From: Longispora albida DSM 44784
GTDB lineage: Bacteria; Actinomycetota; Actinomycetes; Mycobacteriales; Micromonosporaceae
NCBI RefSeq assembly: GCF_000379825.1
Contig: NZ_KB903825.1
Span: 542,584 to 606,583 of the forward strand
Direction: 5' to 3'
Length of the DNA stretch: 64,000 nucleotides
Shown here: positions 1 to 7,974 of the stretch, one piece after another
Position numbering within the stretch: the first letter of the stretch is position 1
Layout: each line of letters starts with the position of its first letter
The notes under the pieces: generated by a model
The model's input: the letters and a program-made list of their open reading frames with translations, nothing else
Databases searched by the model: none
What the model was told of the DNA's origin: nothing
Translations under genes and position numbers: made by a program

Positions 1-2
1 GG

Positions 3-317
3 GTCGTGGCGGCCAGCTACCCGGCGCTGGAGTCCCTGCCGGGCGCGGTGGCCGAGCCGCGCTACCGGGCCTCCGAAGCACTGCACGCCGCCAGCCCGCC
101 CGTGGTCCTCACCCTGGCTGGTCACGAGGTGGAGCCCCTCGTACCAGGCCAGCAGCGGTTCGTGGCCAGGGCTCAGGAGACCGGGGCCCGCCTGGAGATC
201 ATCGAGGTACCGGACGGTCAGCACAGCTTCGACATGCTCAACCACACCGAGCAGTCCCGCCGGGCCGTCGAGCAGGCGTTCGACCTGGTGACGGGCCTGC
301 TCACCAAGGACGGCTGA
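3..317 (+). CDS. C-terminal part of an alpha/beta hydrolase (dienelactone hydrolase-like), truncated by window edge
   Basis: The reading frame is already open at base 3 and runs to TGA at 315-317, so only about the last 104 residues are visible. They include a short strand ending in VVLTLAGHEVEPLVP and the late motif GQHSFD, whose histidine is in the position of the catalytic histidine in dienelactone-hydrolase and acetyl-esterase type alpha/beta hydrolases. The nucleophile elbow and catalytic acid must lie upstream of the window. The next gene starts 4 bp after the stop and is probably co-transcribed. The substrate cannot be deduced. Confidence 0.7.
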   Translation, partial: VVAASYPALESLPGAVAEPRYRASEALHAASPPVVLTLAGHEVEPLVPGQQRFVARAQETGARLEIIEVPDGQHSFDMLNHTEQSRRAVEQAFDLVTGLLTKDG

Positions 318-321
318 GGAC

Positions 322-936
322 ATGTCCGTGGTGGAGGCCGCCGCGTCGTTCGCGCTCGTCGCCGGGCTGCTGACGATCATGCCGGGGCTGGACACCGCCC
401 TCGTGCTGCGCACCGCCGTCGCCCAGGGGCGCAGGGCTGCCTTCGCCACGGCCCTCGGCATCAGCCTCGGCGCGCTGATCTGGGGCGCGATCGCCGCCGC
501 CGGGGTGTCGGCCGTGCTGGCCACCTCGCAGGCCGCCTACACCGTGCTCCGGCTGGCGGGCGCCGCGTACCTGGTCTGGCTCGGGCTGGGCCTGCTGTTC
601 CGCAGGGCCCGGCCGGAGGCTGCCGACGGGAAGGGGGCAGGCGGGCGGGCCTTCCTCCGCGGGCTGGTCACCAACCTGCTCAACCCGAAGATCGGCGTCT
701 TCTACGTCGCGATGCTCCCCCAGTTCATGCCGGAGAACGCCTCGCACCTCGCGATGGGCGTGCTGCTGGCGCTCGTGCACGACATCGAGGGCATGGCCTG
801 GTTCACGCTGCTGATCTGCGGGGCGCACCTCGTGCGCGGCTGGCTGAGCCGGGGCGCGGTGCGCCGGGCCCTCGACCGGGTGACCGGCGGCGTGCTGCTC
901 GGCTTCGGGGCGAAGCTGGGCATTCTCGACTCCTGA
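322..936 (+). CDS. LysE/RhtB-family amino-acid exporter
   Basis: This is a 204-residue integral membrane protein with about six hydrophobic segments. The family signature lies near residue 20 (IMPGLDTALVLRTA, the TPGPD-type loop) and the segment GLVTNLLNPKIGVFYVAMLPQF is typical of LysE/RhtB translocators. The family exports basic or neutral amino acids and homoserine lactones across the cytoplasmic membrane; the substrate here is not predictable. It follows the hydrolase fragment by 4 bp, suggesting one transcript. Length is normal for the family (about 205). Confidence 0.88.
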   Translation: MSVVEAAASFALVAGLLTIMPGLDTALVLRTAVAQGRRAAFATALGISLGALIWGAIAAAGVSAVLATSQAAYTVLRLAGAAYLVWLGLGLLFRRARPEAADGKGAGGRAFLRGLVTNLLNPKIGVFYVAMLPQFMPENASHLAMGVLLALVHDIEGMAWFTLLICGAHLVRGWLSRGAVRRALDRVTGGVLLGFGAKLGILDS

Positions 937-1013
937 AAATTGGTGCCCCGGCCGGGCAACCCCCGCGTGCGGACCTTCCGTTCGTCCAGTGAGGAACAAC
1001 GGAAAGGTCGGCG

Positions 1014-1502
1014 ATGAAGCGTGCTGAGGAGGAGACGTACCGCGAGTACGCCTCCGCCCGGATCGACCAGCTGCGCCGGGTGGCGTACCTGCTCTGCCGC
1101 GACTGGCACCTGGCGGACGACCTGGTGTCGATCGCCCTGGTCAAGCTGTACCGGCACTGGCGCCGGGCCCAGCGGATGGAGAGCCTCGACGGCTACGTCC
1201 GCAAGATCCTGGTCAACTCCTGGCTGGACGAGCAGCGCAGGCCGTGGCGGCGTGAGCAGGCGGTGGAGGAGCTGCCGGAGACGCCCGTCCTCGATCCGGA
1301 CCCGGACGGCGGAGCCCTGCTGGCGCTCCTGAACGAGCTGCCGGCCCGCCGGCGGGCCGTCCTGGTCCTGCGGTTCTACTGCGGGCTGTCCGTGACACAG
1401 ACCGCCGAGATGCTCGGGTGCTCCGAGGGCACCGTCAAGAGCCAGACCTCCCGCGGGCTGGACGCGCTGCGCCCGCTCGCCAGCCGGCTGGAAACCACTT
1501 AG
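1014..1502 (+). CDS. SigE-family ECF RNA polymerase sigma factor
   Basis: The 162-residue protein has sigma region 2 (about residues 8-75, with LADDLVSIALVKLYRHW) and region 4 (about 105-155, with the helix-turn-helix LSVTQTAEMLGCSEGTVKSQ). It matches the actinobacterial SigE-family group of short ECF factors. ATG 1014 is preceded by GGAAAGG about 7 bases upstream. Upstream, GCAACC (956-961) and CGTTCGTC (979-986) are 17 bases apart and could be an autoregulated ECF promoter, but this is weak. The next gene starts 14 bp downstream and encodes a one-pass membrane protein, which may be its regulator. Confidence 0.88.
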   Translation: MKRAEEETYREYASARIDQLRRVAYLLCRDWHLADDLVSIALVKLYRHWRRAQRMESLDGYVRKILVNSWLDEQRRPWRREQAVEELPETPVLDPDPDGGALLALLNELPARRRAVLVLRFYCGLSVTQTAEMLGCSEGTVKSQTSRGLDALRPLASRLETT

Positions 1503-1516
1503 GAGCGTTGGAAGAG

Positions 1517-2422
1517 ATGCAGCAGAACGAATTCGACCACGCCATCGGCACCCCGCCGCCGTCCCGCGTGGATCTGGACACCGTGATCGTCAAGGGCCGC
1601 CGGTCGCAGCGGCTGCGGACCTGGGGCATGAGCGGCGGGCTGGCAGTGGCCGTGCTGGCCGCCACCGCCGGTACCGGGCTGTGGCTGAACGCGGGCCCGG
1701 CCCCGGCGGATCGGGTCCCGGCAGGCTTCGCGGCACCTACGGCCGGCTCCAGCCCGATGCCACCAGCCCCCAGTCCGAAGTCGACGCCGAAGGCGCCTCC
1801 GACCAGGGCGACCCCCAGCTGGACACCGCCGCCTCCGCCGGCGGAGGGCCACCGCCTCACCAAGGAGGAGGCGGCCCAGCTCACCACCACCCTGAACACG
1901 GCACTGACGGCGGTGGCACCCGGAGTCCAGGTCGTGGCCGGTTCCGGGAAGGTCCGCGAGGAGCAGGCCCTGTCGTTCCGGACCGGCGCGCACACCAACC
2001 CCGCCGCCATTGGTGACCTCCGTGACCAGGCTGGCGAGGGTGCCGTGGGCTTCGAGGTCACAACCGGGACCGGGCCGTACCTGTGCGCGGACGTGGCCGC
2101 GGCCGAGTACGACGACTTCGACCAGCAGACGGACTGCGTGGAGTCGGCCGGGCCCGCCGGTGAGCGGATCCTCGCGCTGACCCACTCCGACCCCAAGGGC
2201 ACCACCGTGTACCTCGGCAAGGGCGGCAAGGGGTTCCTCGTCCTCGTGCTGCGGGCCGACGGCACGATGGTGAAGGCCCGGGCGTGGTCGGCGAGCTTCT
2301 CGAAGATCGACATGCACAGCAACCCGCAGACGCCGTTCAACGCGACGCGCGCCGAGCCGCCGCTGAGCATCGCGCAGCTCACGGCGGTCGCGCTGACCCC
2401 GGGCCTGCGGTACACGCCCTGA
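1517..2422 (+). CDS. Single-pass membrane protein downstream of the sigma factor (possible sigma-factor partner)
   Basis: The 301-residue protein starts at ATG 1517, preceded by a ribosome-binding site in GGAAGAG; the frame is open further upstream but inside the sigma gene. Residues 1-35 are cytoplasmic and polar, about 36-60 form one membrane helix (LAVAVLAATAGTGLWL), then comes a proline/serine-rich linker (about 65-115) and a globular exported domain with two cysteines (YLCAD, TDCVE). No zinc-binding anti-sigma motif (HxxxCxxC) is visible, so a classical ZAS anti-sigma factor is not supported. The gene pair layout (sigma factor, then membrane protein) still suggests signalling across the membrane. 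Confidence 0.75.
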   Translation: MQQNEFDHAIGTPPPSRVDLDTVIVKGRRSQRLRTWGMSGGLAVAVLAATAGTGLWLNAGPAPADRVPAGFAAPTAGSSPMPPAPSPKSTPKAPPTRATPSWTPPPPPAEGHRLTKEEAAQLTTTLNTALTAVAPGVQVVAGSGKVREEQALSFRTGAHTNPAAIGDLRDQAGEGAVGFEVTTGTGPYLCADVAAAEYDDFDQQTDCVESAGPAGERILALTHSDPKGTTVYLGKGGKGFLVLVLRADGTMVKARAWSASFSKIDMHSNPQTPFNATRAEPPLSIAQLTAVALTPGLRYTP

Positions 2423-2468
2423 TCACCCACGCGCCGGCCACCGGGACGAACGGGATAACGTGGATGTC

Positions 2469-2843
2469 ATGAGTCTGACCAAGCCTGAGATCGAATTCCC
2501 CGAGGGCGTCGCCCCCTCCGAGCTGCAGATCACCGACATCACCGTGGGTGACGGCGAGGAGGCCAAGGCCGGCCACCAGGCCGTCGTGCACTACGTGGGC
2601 GTGGCCTTCTCCACCGGCGAGGAGTTCGACGCCTCGTGGAACCGCAACAGCCCGTTCACCTTCCCGCTCGGCGGCGGCCGCGTCATCGCCGGCTGGGACC
2701 AGGGCGTGCAGGGCATGCGGGTCGGCGGCCGGCGCAAGCTGGTCATCCCGGCCCACCTGGGCTACGGCGACCGGGGCGCCGGCGGCGCGATCAAGCCGGG
2801 CGAGACGCTGATCTTCGTGGTCGACCTGCTCGCCGTGCAGTAA
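2469..2843 (+). CDS. FKBP-type peptidyl-prolyl cis-trans isomerase
   Basis: The 124-residue cytoplasmic single-domain FKBP begins MSLTKPEIEFPEG, like actinobacterial orthologues, which favours ATG 2469 over an in-frame GTG at 2460. Family residues are visible: VHYVGVAFSTGEEFDASW, then VIAGWDQGVQGMRVGGRRKL and IPAHLGYGDRGAG. These build the proline-isomerase pocket (Tyr, Phe, Asp, Trp). It catalyses prolyl isomerisation during protein folding. It is monocistronic: the upstream gene ends 46 bp before and a strong hairpin terminator follows 20 bp after. Confidence 0.93.
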   Translation: MSLTKPEIEFPEGVAPSELQITDITVGDGEEAKAGHQAVVHYVGVAFSTGEEFDASWNRNSPFTFPLGGGRVIAGWDQGVQGMRVGGRRKLVIPAHLGYGDRGAGGAIKPGETLIFVVDLLAVQ

Positions 2844-2863
2844 CTCCATACCTTTCCGGTCAT

Positions 2864-2899
2864 AAGGGCCGGGCACACCACCTGGTGTGCCCGGCCCTT
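2864..2899 (+). terminator. Strong intrinsic-type hairpin terminator after the FKBP gene
   Basis: Two perfect 17-base complementary arms (2864-2880 and 2883-2899) flank a 2-base centre. The stem is AAGGGCCGGGCACACCA paired with its reverse complement. It isolates the housekeeping block from the promoter at 2924. Confidence 0.9.
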
Positions 2900-2923
2900 C
2901 GCGTTGCCCGGGCCGGCCCCTTG

Positions 2924-2952
2924 TTGAAACTGGTTTTCGTTTTCGATATGGT
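2924..2952 (+). promoter_or_regulatory. Promoter with Zur-like operator for the metallophore operon; predicted leaderless transcript
   Basis: TTGAAA (2924-2929) and TATGGT (2947-2952) form a sigma70-type -35/-10 pair with a 17-base spacer. The -10 ends 8 bases before ATG 2961, so transcription should begin at or next to the start codon, as in actinobacterial leaderless genes. No Shine-Dalgarno sequence is present. Overlapping the -35 is TGAAACTGGTTTTCG (2925-2939), which agrees at 12 of 15 positions with the actinobacterial Zur consensus as I know it (TGAAAATGATTTTCA). Repression in zinc-replete cells would follow. Fur-type control is the main alternative. Confidence 0.6.
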
Positions 2953-2960
2953 CTCCGGCC

Positions 2961-4166
2961 ATGACGCATCTCTTGCTCACCGAGAGCTGGGTCGGGGCGA
3001 TGAGCAGCCTGCTGCCGAGGGCCATCACGGCCGCCGGGCACGAGTTCACGTTCCTGACCAGGGATCTCGGGCACTACCTGGCCCCGGGCCCGCACCGGCC
3101 CGCCGGCCGGCACCCGCTGCTGGGCGCCCGGCACATCCTCACCGCCGAGACGAACGACCCCGAGGTCATCGCCGGCTTCGCCCTCCAGGCGCACCAGCTG
3201 CTCGGCTTCGACGGGGTCCTCACGTCCTGCGACTACTACCTGGACACCGCAGCCGTGATCGCCCAGCGGCTGGGCCTGCCGGGGGCCGGCCCGGAGACCG
3301 TCCGGCGGGGACGGCGCAAGGACCTCGCGCGGCTGGCGACCCGGGACCTGGGGCCCCGGTTCGAGATCGCGGCCAGCTGGGGCGAGGCCAGGGCGGGAGC
3401 TGCGGCCCTCGGCTACCCGCTCGTCGTCAAGCCGGTGGACCTGTGCGCCGGGATGTTCGTCCGGCTGGTCAGGGACGAGGCCGGGCTGCGGGAGGCGTAC
3501 GGCGCGCTCGCGGCCTTCCCGGTCAACGCCCGCCAGCAGGAACGGTGCCCGGTCGTGCTGCTGGAGGAGTACCTGACGGGGGCGGAGGTGAGCGTCGAGA
3601 CGGTCACTGTGGACGGCAGGACCACCGTGGTCGGGGTGACGAGCAAGGTGCTGGCCGGGGAGCCGTACTTCGTCGAGGCCGCGCACGAGTTCCCGGCTCC
3701 GGGCGAGCACGGGGAGGCGGTGCGGGTCGCGGTCGCCGCGATCGGCGCGCTCGGAATCACGCACGGGGTCTGCCACGTGGAGGTGCGCGGCGGCCGGCTG
3801 GTCGAGGTCAACCTGCGGCCGGCCGGCAACTACATCACCGAGCTGGTCCGGCTCGTCACCGGCATCGACCTCGCCGCGGTGCAGGTGCAGCTCGCGCTGG
3901 GTGAAACCCCGGATCTCACGCCGCGTGCCACTGGTCACGCGTCCGCCGCCATTCGATTCTTTGTACCCGACGCGACCGGCACAGTCCGCGCCGTGCACTC
4001 CGCTGGCCGGCCCGACGGCGTCGAGGACTGGCGCCTGGCCGACATGACCGGCCGCGATGTCCGGCCCGCGACCAGCAACAACGACTACTACGGGCACGTG
4101 ATCACCGCCGGGGCCGACGCGGCGGCCAGGGCTGAGGCACTGGTACCCAGGCTGGAGTACCGATGA
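2961..4166 (+). CDS. ATP-grasp amide ligase, first gene of the putative metallophore operon
   Basis: The 401-residue protein has an N-terminal pre-ATP-grasp region, then the nucleotide-binding lysine in YPLVVKPVDLCAG (about residue 155), the acidic loop VVLLEEYLTGAEVSVE, and the metal-binding LVEVNLRPAGNYITELV (about 280-295) with the family E/N/R triad. Such enzymes form an acyl-phosphate and join a carboxylate to an amine. The start codon is set by the -10 element 8 bases upstream. The gene overlaps the next one by 4 bp (ATGA). In this context it probably couples a diamino acid or similar unit made by the PLP enzyme two genes downstream; the substrates are unknown. Confidence 0.85.
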   Translation: MTHLLLTESWVGAMSSLLPRAITAAGHEFTFLTRDLGHYLAPGPHRPAGRHPLLGARHILTAETNDPEVIAGFALQAHQLLGFDGVLTSCDYYLDTAAVIAQRLGLPGAGPETVRRGRRKDLARLATRDLGPRFEIAASWGEARAGAAALGYPLVVKPVDLCAGMFVRLVRDEAGLREAYGALAAFPVNARQQERCPVVLLEEYLTGAEVSVETVTVDGRTTVVGVTSKVLAGEPYFVEAAHEFPAPGEHGEAVRVAVAAIGALGITHGVCHVEVRGGRLVEVNLRPAGNYITELVRLVTGIDLAAVQVQLALGETPDLTPRATGHASAAIRFFVPDATGTVRAVHSAGRPDGVEDWRLADMTGRDVRPATSNNDYYGHVITAGADAAARAEALVPRLEYR

Positions 4167-4930
4167 TCGGCCGGCTGATCAGCCAGGCGCTGGCCGACCC
4201 GCGTTCCCAGCAGCCGATCACGGTGGCGTTCCGGACCTGTCAGGGCGCGCGGCACCCGGGCCGGGGCGGCGGGTACCGCAACGAGGTGGTCAGCATCCGG
4301 GCCGGGGCGGCGGTCGGCTCGTGCGCGATCGAGCCCGGTACCGGCGGCGACGACCTGTTCGGCCTGACCGGCCGGCCGGTGGCTGACGGGCTCCGGCATC
4401 CCGACCCGGCGATCCGGCTCGCGGCGCTGGACGCGTTCCTGCTCGCCGTCCAGCCGCACGAAAGCGATCCGGCGGCTGAGGCCGTGCGGCTGCCGGCCGG
4501 CGACTCGCTGGCCCGGTCGCTGGCCAGGGCGCATGCCGTCGCGGGCCTGCTGCCGCCCGAGGCGGAACGAGTCGCCGTGGTGGGCGTCGTCAACTCGCTG
4601 CTCCAGGCCCTCCGGGACCGTGGTGTCGGGTACGTGCCGTGCGACCTCAAGGGCGGGTCGACCGAGTGGGGCGAGCCGATCGTGACGGACGCGGTCGCGG
4701 CTGCGGACGGTGCCGACGCGCTGCTGGTGTCCGGGATGACGCTCGGGAACGGGACCTTCGAGGCCCTGGCCGCCACGGGCAAGCCCATCGTCCTCTTCGC
4801 ACAGAGCGGGAGCGCGGTGGCCAGGGCACTTCTCGGGCAGGGCGTCACGGCGGTGTCGGCCGAGCCGTTCCCGTTCTTCTGGCTCACCGGTTCGGACAGC
4901 CAGATCTTCCTGTACCGGAGCGCCTCGTGA
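4163..4930 (+). CDS. DUF4213/DUF364 protein (putative heavy-metal-chelation fold)
   Basis: The 255-residue protein has an N-terminal enolase-N-like region (about 1-95; VAFRTCQGARHPGR to RLAALDAFLLAV, as in DUF4213) and a C-terminal Rossmann-like DUF364 domain (about 120-255) with DALLVSGMTLGNGTFEALAA and KPIVLFAQSGSAVARALL. The Pfam family is annotated as putative heavy-metal chelation; its reaction is not established. It overlaps both neighbours by 4 bp, so it is tightly coupled to the ligase and the PLP enzyme. It may be a biosynthetic enzyme or a metal-handling protein of this system. Confidence 0.75.
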   Translation: MIGRLISQALADPRSQQPITVAFRTCQGARHPGRGGGYRNEVVSIRAGAAVGSCAIEPGTGGDDLFGLTGRPVADGLRHPDPAIRLAALDAFLLAVQPHESDPAAEAVRLPAGDSLARSLARAHAVAGLLPPEAERVAVVGVVNSLLQALRDRGVGYVPCDLKGGSTEWGEPIVTDAVAAADGADALLVSGMTLGNGTFEALAATGKPIVLFAQSGSAVARALLGQGVTAVSAEPFPFFWLTGSDSQIFLYRSAS

Positions 4931-5985
4931 CCCCGCTCGTGACCACCGGCCTGGCCGGCCTGGTCGGCGGTACCCCGCTGTTACGGATCACGACGCCGCT
5001 GCCGGTGCCGCAGCCGGGCTTCTGGGCGAAGCTGGAGTACCTGAGCGCTGGCGGCATGAAGGCCAGGGCCGCGTTCAGCATGGTCAGCCGGGCGAAGGAA
5101 CGCGGCGAGCTGCGGCCGGGCGCGGTCATCGTGGAGTCGACCAGCGGGACGCTCGGCGTCGGGCTCGCCCTGGCGGGCACGGCGCTCGGCCACCCGGTCA
5201 TCCTGGTCGTCGACGACGAGCTGGAACCGGTGATGCGGGCGATGCTCCGCGCGCACGGCGCCCGGCTGGAGATCGTCACGGAACCCGACCCGGTACGCGG
5301 CTGGCAGGGCGCGCGGATTGACCGGCTGCGGGCGGTGCTCGCCGAGCACGACGGGGCCTACTGGCCGGACCAGTACCGCAACCCGGACAACCCGGCCGGG
5401 TACGCCTCGCTCGCCGAGGAACTGGCCAGCCAGGTCGAGCACGCCGGCTGCCTGGTGTGCAGCGTGGGGACGGGCGGGCACAGCGCCGGGCTCGCAGCCG
5501 TACTGCGGAAGCGGTGGCCGGGCCTGCGGATCGTCGGCGTGGACACGATCGGCTCGGCCATCTTCGGCCAGCCGGCCAGGCCCCGGCTCATGCGCGGGCT
5601 GGGCAGCAGCATCTATCCGCGCAACGTGGACTACGACCTGTTCGACGAGGTGCACTGGCTGGCGCCGGCCGAGGTGGTCGACGCGTGCCGCCGGCTGGCC
5701 AGCGGGGCTTTCGTGTCGGGCGGCTGGAGTACGGGAGCTGTGGCGGCGGTGGCGGCCTGGCATGCCCGGCGAGCCCCGGAGCAGCAGGTCGTGGCGGTGT
5801 TCCCGGACGGGCCGGTCCGCTACTGGCAGACGGTGTACGACGACGGGTACTGCGCGCGGCACGGCCTGCTCCAGCCGGCCCTCGGCACGGAACCGGCGGA
5901 GCTGGCCGACCCGGGTGCCGCCGAGGTGACGAGCTGGACGCGGTGCACGTCCGTCCGGGATCCGCTGTGGAGTGATGCGGCGTGA
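4927..5985 (+). CDS. Cysteine-synthase-family PLP enzyme (beta-replacement; SbnA-like role possible)
   Basis: The 352-residue fold-type II PLP enzyme starts at GTG 4927, overlapping the previous stop. The Schiff-base lysine is in AGGMKARAAF (about residue 45), the substrate loop is ESTSGTLGVGLA (the usual SGNTG has Asn replaced by Thr) and the phosphate loop is GTGGHSAGL. Family members replace the beta substituent of O-acetyl- or O-phosphoserine; relatives such as SbnA supply precursors of diaminopropionate for staphyloferrin B. The altered substrate loop argues against housekeeping cysteine synthesis. The last 60 residues have no familiar motif. A diamino-acid building block for a metallophore is an inference from context. 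Confidence 0.8.
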   Translation: MTPLVTTGLAGLVGGTPLLRITTPLPVPQPGFWAKLEYLSAGGMKARAAFSMVSRAKERGELRPGAVIVESTSGTLGVGLALAGTALGHPVILVVDDELEPVMRAMLRAHGARLEIVTEPDPVRGWQGARIDRLRAVLAEHDGAYWPDQYRNPDNPAGYASLAEELASQVEHAGCLVCSVGTGGHSAGLAAVLRKRWPGLRIVGVDTIGSAIFGQPARPRLMRGLGSSIYPRNVDYDLFDEVHWLAPAEVVDACRRLASGAFVSGGWSTGAVAAVAAWHARRAPEQQVVAVFPDGPVRYWQTVYDDGYCARHGLLQPALGTEPAELADPGAAEVTSWTRCTSVRDPLWSDAA

Positions 5986-6082
5986 GGCCTTCGGACCTGT
6001 GGGGTTTCGCGCGGGGATTGCTGGCCGGTGCCGGGGTGCTGGTCACGGCGTACGAGAAAAGGGTTGCGGGGTTGCCGTGGGT

Positions 6083-7201
6083 ATGAGGTTTTTGCTGGTC
6101 AACCAGTTCGCGGTCAATGTGGGGTTCTACCTGCTGGTGCCGTTCCTCGCCGGGCACCTGTCGGGGGCAGGGCTCGCGGCCGGGGCCGCCGGGCTGGTGC
6201 TGGGCGTGCGGACGCTGAGCCAGCAGGGCATGTTCCTGCTGGGCGGGAGCCTCGCCGACCGGCTCGGCTGCCGGCCGGTGATCATCGCGGGCTGCGCGCT
6301 GCGGACGCTCGGCTTCGGGCTGTTCGCCGTGCTGGACTCCTTACCCGGCCTGATCCTCGCGTCGGCGCTGGCCGGGCTGGCCGGGGCGTTGTTCAACCCG
6401 GCCGTGCGTGCCTACGTCGCGGTCGCCGCCGGGGAACGCAAGGCCGAGGCCTTCGCCCGCTTCAACGTGTACGCCAACGCAGGAGCGCTCGCCGGGCCAC
6501 TGCTCGGGGCAGCACTGATCGGCGTCGGGTTCCGGCTGGTGGCCGTGGTCGCCGCGTTGATCTTCGCGGCGCTGACCGTCGCGCAGATGCTCGCGCTGCC
6601 GCCGCTGGCAGCCGAGCCGGCCGAGCATCCACTGTGGAAGGACTGGGCCGAGGTGCTGTCCAACCGGCGGTTCGTGCTCTTCGCGCTCGCCGGCAGCGGG
6701 ATGTACGCGCTGTACAGCCAGCTCTACCTCGCCCTGCCGCTGGCAGCTGGCCCGCCGTGGGCCGTGTCCGGCGTGTTCCTGCTGGCCACGGTGATCAGCA
6801 TCGCCGGGCAGGTCAGGATCACGCGCTGGTGCCGGGGGCGGTGGCGGCCGGGCCAGGCCATCGCGGCGGGGCTCGGCGTGATGGGGCTCGGGTTCTGCGT
6901 ACCGGTGCTGCCCGGGCCGTGGGCGGTGTTCGGCGGGACAGCCCTGCTCGCGGCCGGCTACGCGATGGCACACCCCTTCGCGCTCGAACTCATCCCCGGG
7001 CTGGGCGCCGACCGGCTGCCCGGCACGTACTTCGGCGCTTTCTACCTGGTCTCCGGGGTGGTGGCCGCGGCAGGTTCCGCCGGGATCGGCTGGGCGCTCG
7101 ACGCCTCACCCGGGCCGCTGGCCTGGGTACTGCTGGCCGCGGCCGGGCTCGCCTCCGCGGCAGGGGTCGCGGCACTCGACCGGAAAGGACAGCTCGCATG
7201 A
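6083..7201 (+). CDS. MFS exporter of the putative metallophore operon
   Basis: A 372-residue, 11-12 helix major facilitator begins MRFLLVNQFAVNVGFYLLV. The loop-2 motif is GGSLADRLGCRPV (about residues 53-65), typical of drug/siderophore exporters. ATG 6083 is chosen because the hydrophobic helix starts at once; GTG 6077 and a longer frame back to 5972 are possible, and no clear ribosome site decides. It overlaps the methyltransferase by 4 bp. Pairing a dedicated MFS exporter with an ABC importer parallels staphylopine systems (CntE with CntABCDF). Confidence 0.85.
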   Translation: MRFLLVNQFAVNVGFYLLVPFLAGHLSGAGLAAGAAGLVLGVRTLSQQGMFLLGGSLADRLGCRPVIIAGCALRTLGFGLFAVLDSLPGLILASALAGLAGALFNPAVRAYVAVAAGERKAEAFARFNVYANAGALAGPLLGAALIGVGFRLVAVVAALIFAALTVAQMLALPPLAAEPAEHPLWKDWAEVLSNRRFVLFALAGSGMYALYSQLYLALPLAAGPPWAVSGVFLLATVISIAGQVRITRWCRGRWRPGQAIAAGLGVMGLGFCVPVLPGPWAVFGGTALLAAGYAMAHPFALELIPGLGADRLPGTYFGAFYLVSGVVAAAGSAGIGWALDASPGPLAWVLLAAAGLASAAGVAALDRKGQLA

Positions 7202-7974
7202 ACATGAACCTGCTGACGGACAACCCCGCGCTGTACGAGATCGCGTTCCCCGACCCGGAACACCTCGGCGGGCGTTTCGTCGAGTCCGCACTCGTCCGGC
7301 ACGGCCCGTGCGGCTCCGTGCTGGACCTGGGCTGCGGGACCGGCCGCGACGCCGGGTACCTGGCCCGCCAGGGCTACCGGGTCACCGGCGTCGACATCTC
7401 ACCGGAGATGATCGCCTACGCGCGGAGCCAGCACCCGGCCGTCCGCTTCGAACTCGGCCGGATGGAGTCCTACCGGGGCCCCGAGGTCGACGCGGTGTCC
7501 TGTATGGACAGCGCGCTGCTCTACTGCCACACCAACGAGCAGCTGGCCGCGACGCTCCGCAACGCGCGGGCCCAGCTCCGCCCGGGCGGCCTCTTCGTCG
7601 CCGAGATGCGCAACGGCGCCTTCTTCCTCGGCAACGACGCCGTGACGCACCACGAACCGGACCGGGTGCTCGCGCACGACGGCGTCACGTACACGGCCCG
7701 GACCCGGCTGGCCATCGACCACCGCGCACAGCTGCTCCGGCGGCGGCGCGTGTGGACCTGGGGATCCGGTACGGGCGAGCTGGTCCAGGAGTCGGCCTGG
7801 CGGCTGCTCTTCCCCCAGGAACTCACGTACTTCCTCACCGAGGCCGGCTTCGAGGTGCTCGGCCTCTTCGACGCGCCCGGCCCCAACACCACAGCGGAAG
7901 CGTGCGGCGGGCTGGCTGGCCGCCGCCTGCACGTGATCGCCCGCGCCCTCCCGGAAGGAACCCTGTCATGCTGA
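7198..7974 (+). CDS. Class I SAM-dependent methyltransferase
   Basis: The 258-residue protein carries the SAM-binding motif I VLDLGCGTGRDAGYLA (about residues 42-57), the acidic motif GVDISPEMIAYA and the post-motif LRPGGLFVAEMR. The C-terminal half, including RRRRVWTWG and EESAWRLLFP-type sequence, resembles small-molecule methyltransferases with a cap subdomain. It starts at ATG 7198 inside the stop of the exporter gene and overlaps the binding-protein gene by 7 bp. It would tailor the small molecule made by the upstream genes; whether N-, O- or C-methylation is unknown. Confidence 0.85.
   Translation: MNMNLLTDNPALYEIAFPDPEHLGGRFVESALVRHGPCGSVLDLGCGTGRDAGYLARQGYRVTGVDISPEMIAYARSQHPAVRFELGRMESYRGPEVDAVSCMDSALLYCHTNEQLAATLRNARAQLRPGGLFVAEMRNGAFFLGNDAVTHHEPDRVLAHDGVTYTARTRLAIDHRAQLLRRRRVWTWGSGTGELVQESAWRLLFPQELTYFLTEAGFEVLGLFDAPGPNTTAEACGGLAGRRLHVIARALPEGTLSC

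Noticed and set aside
2379..4097. A minus-strand open frame of 572 codons
   Set aside because: It is antisense to the FKBP and ATP-grasp genes and encodes a His/Arg/Gly-rich sequence with no motif.
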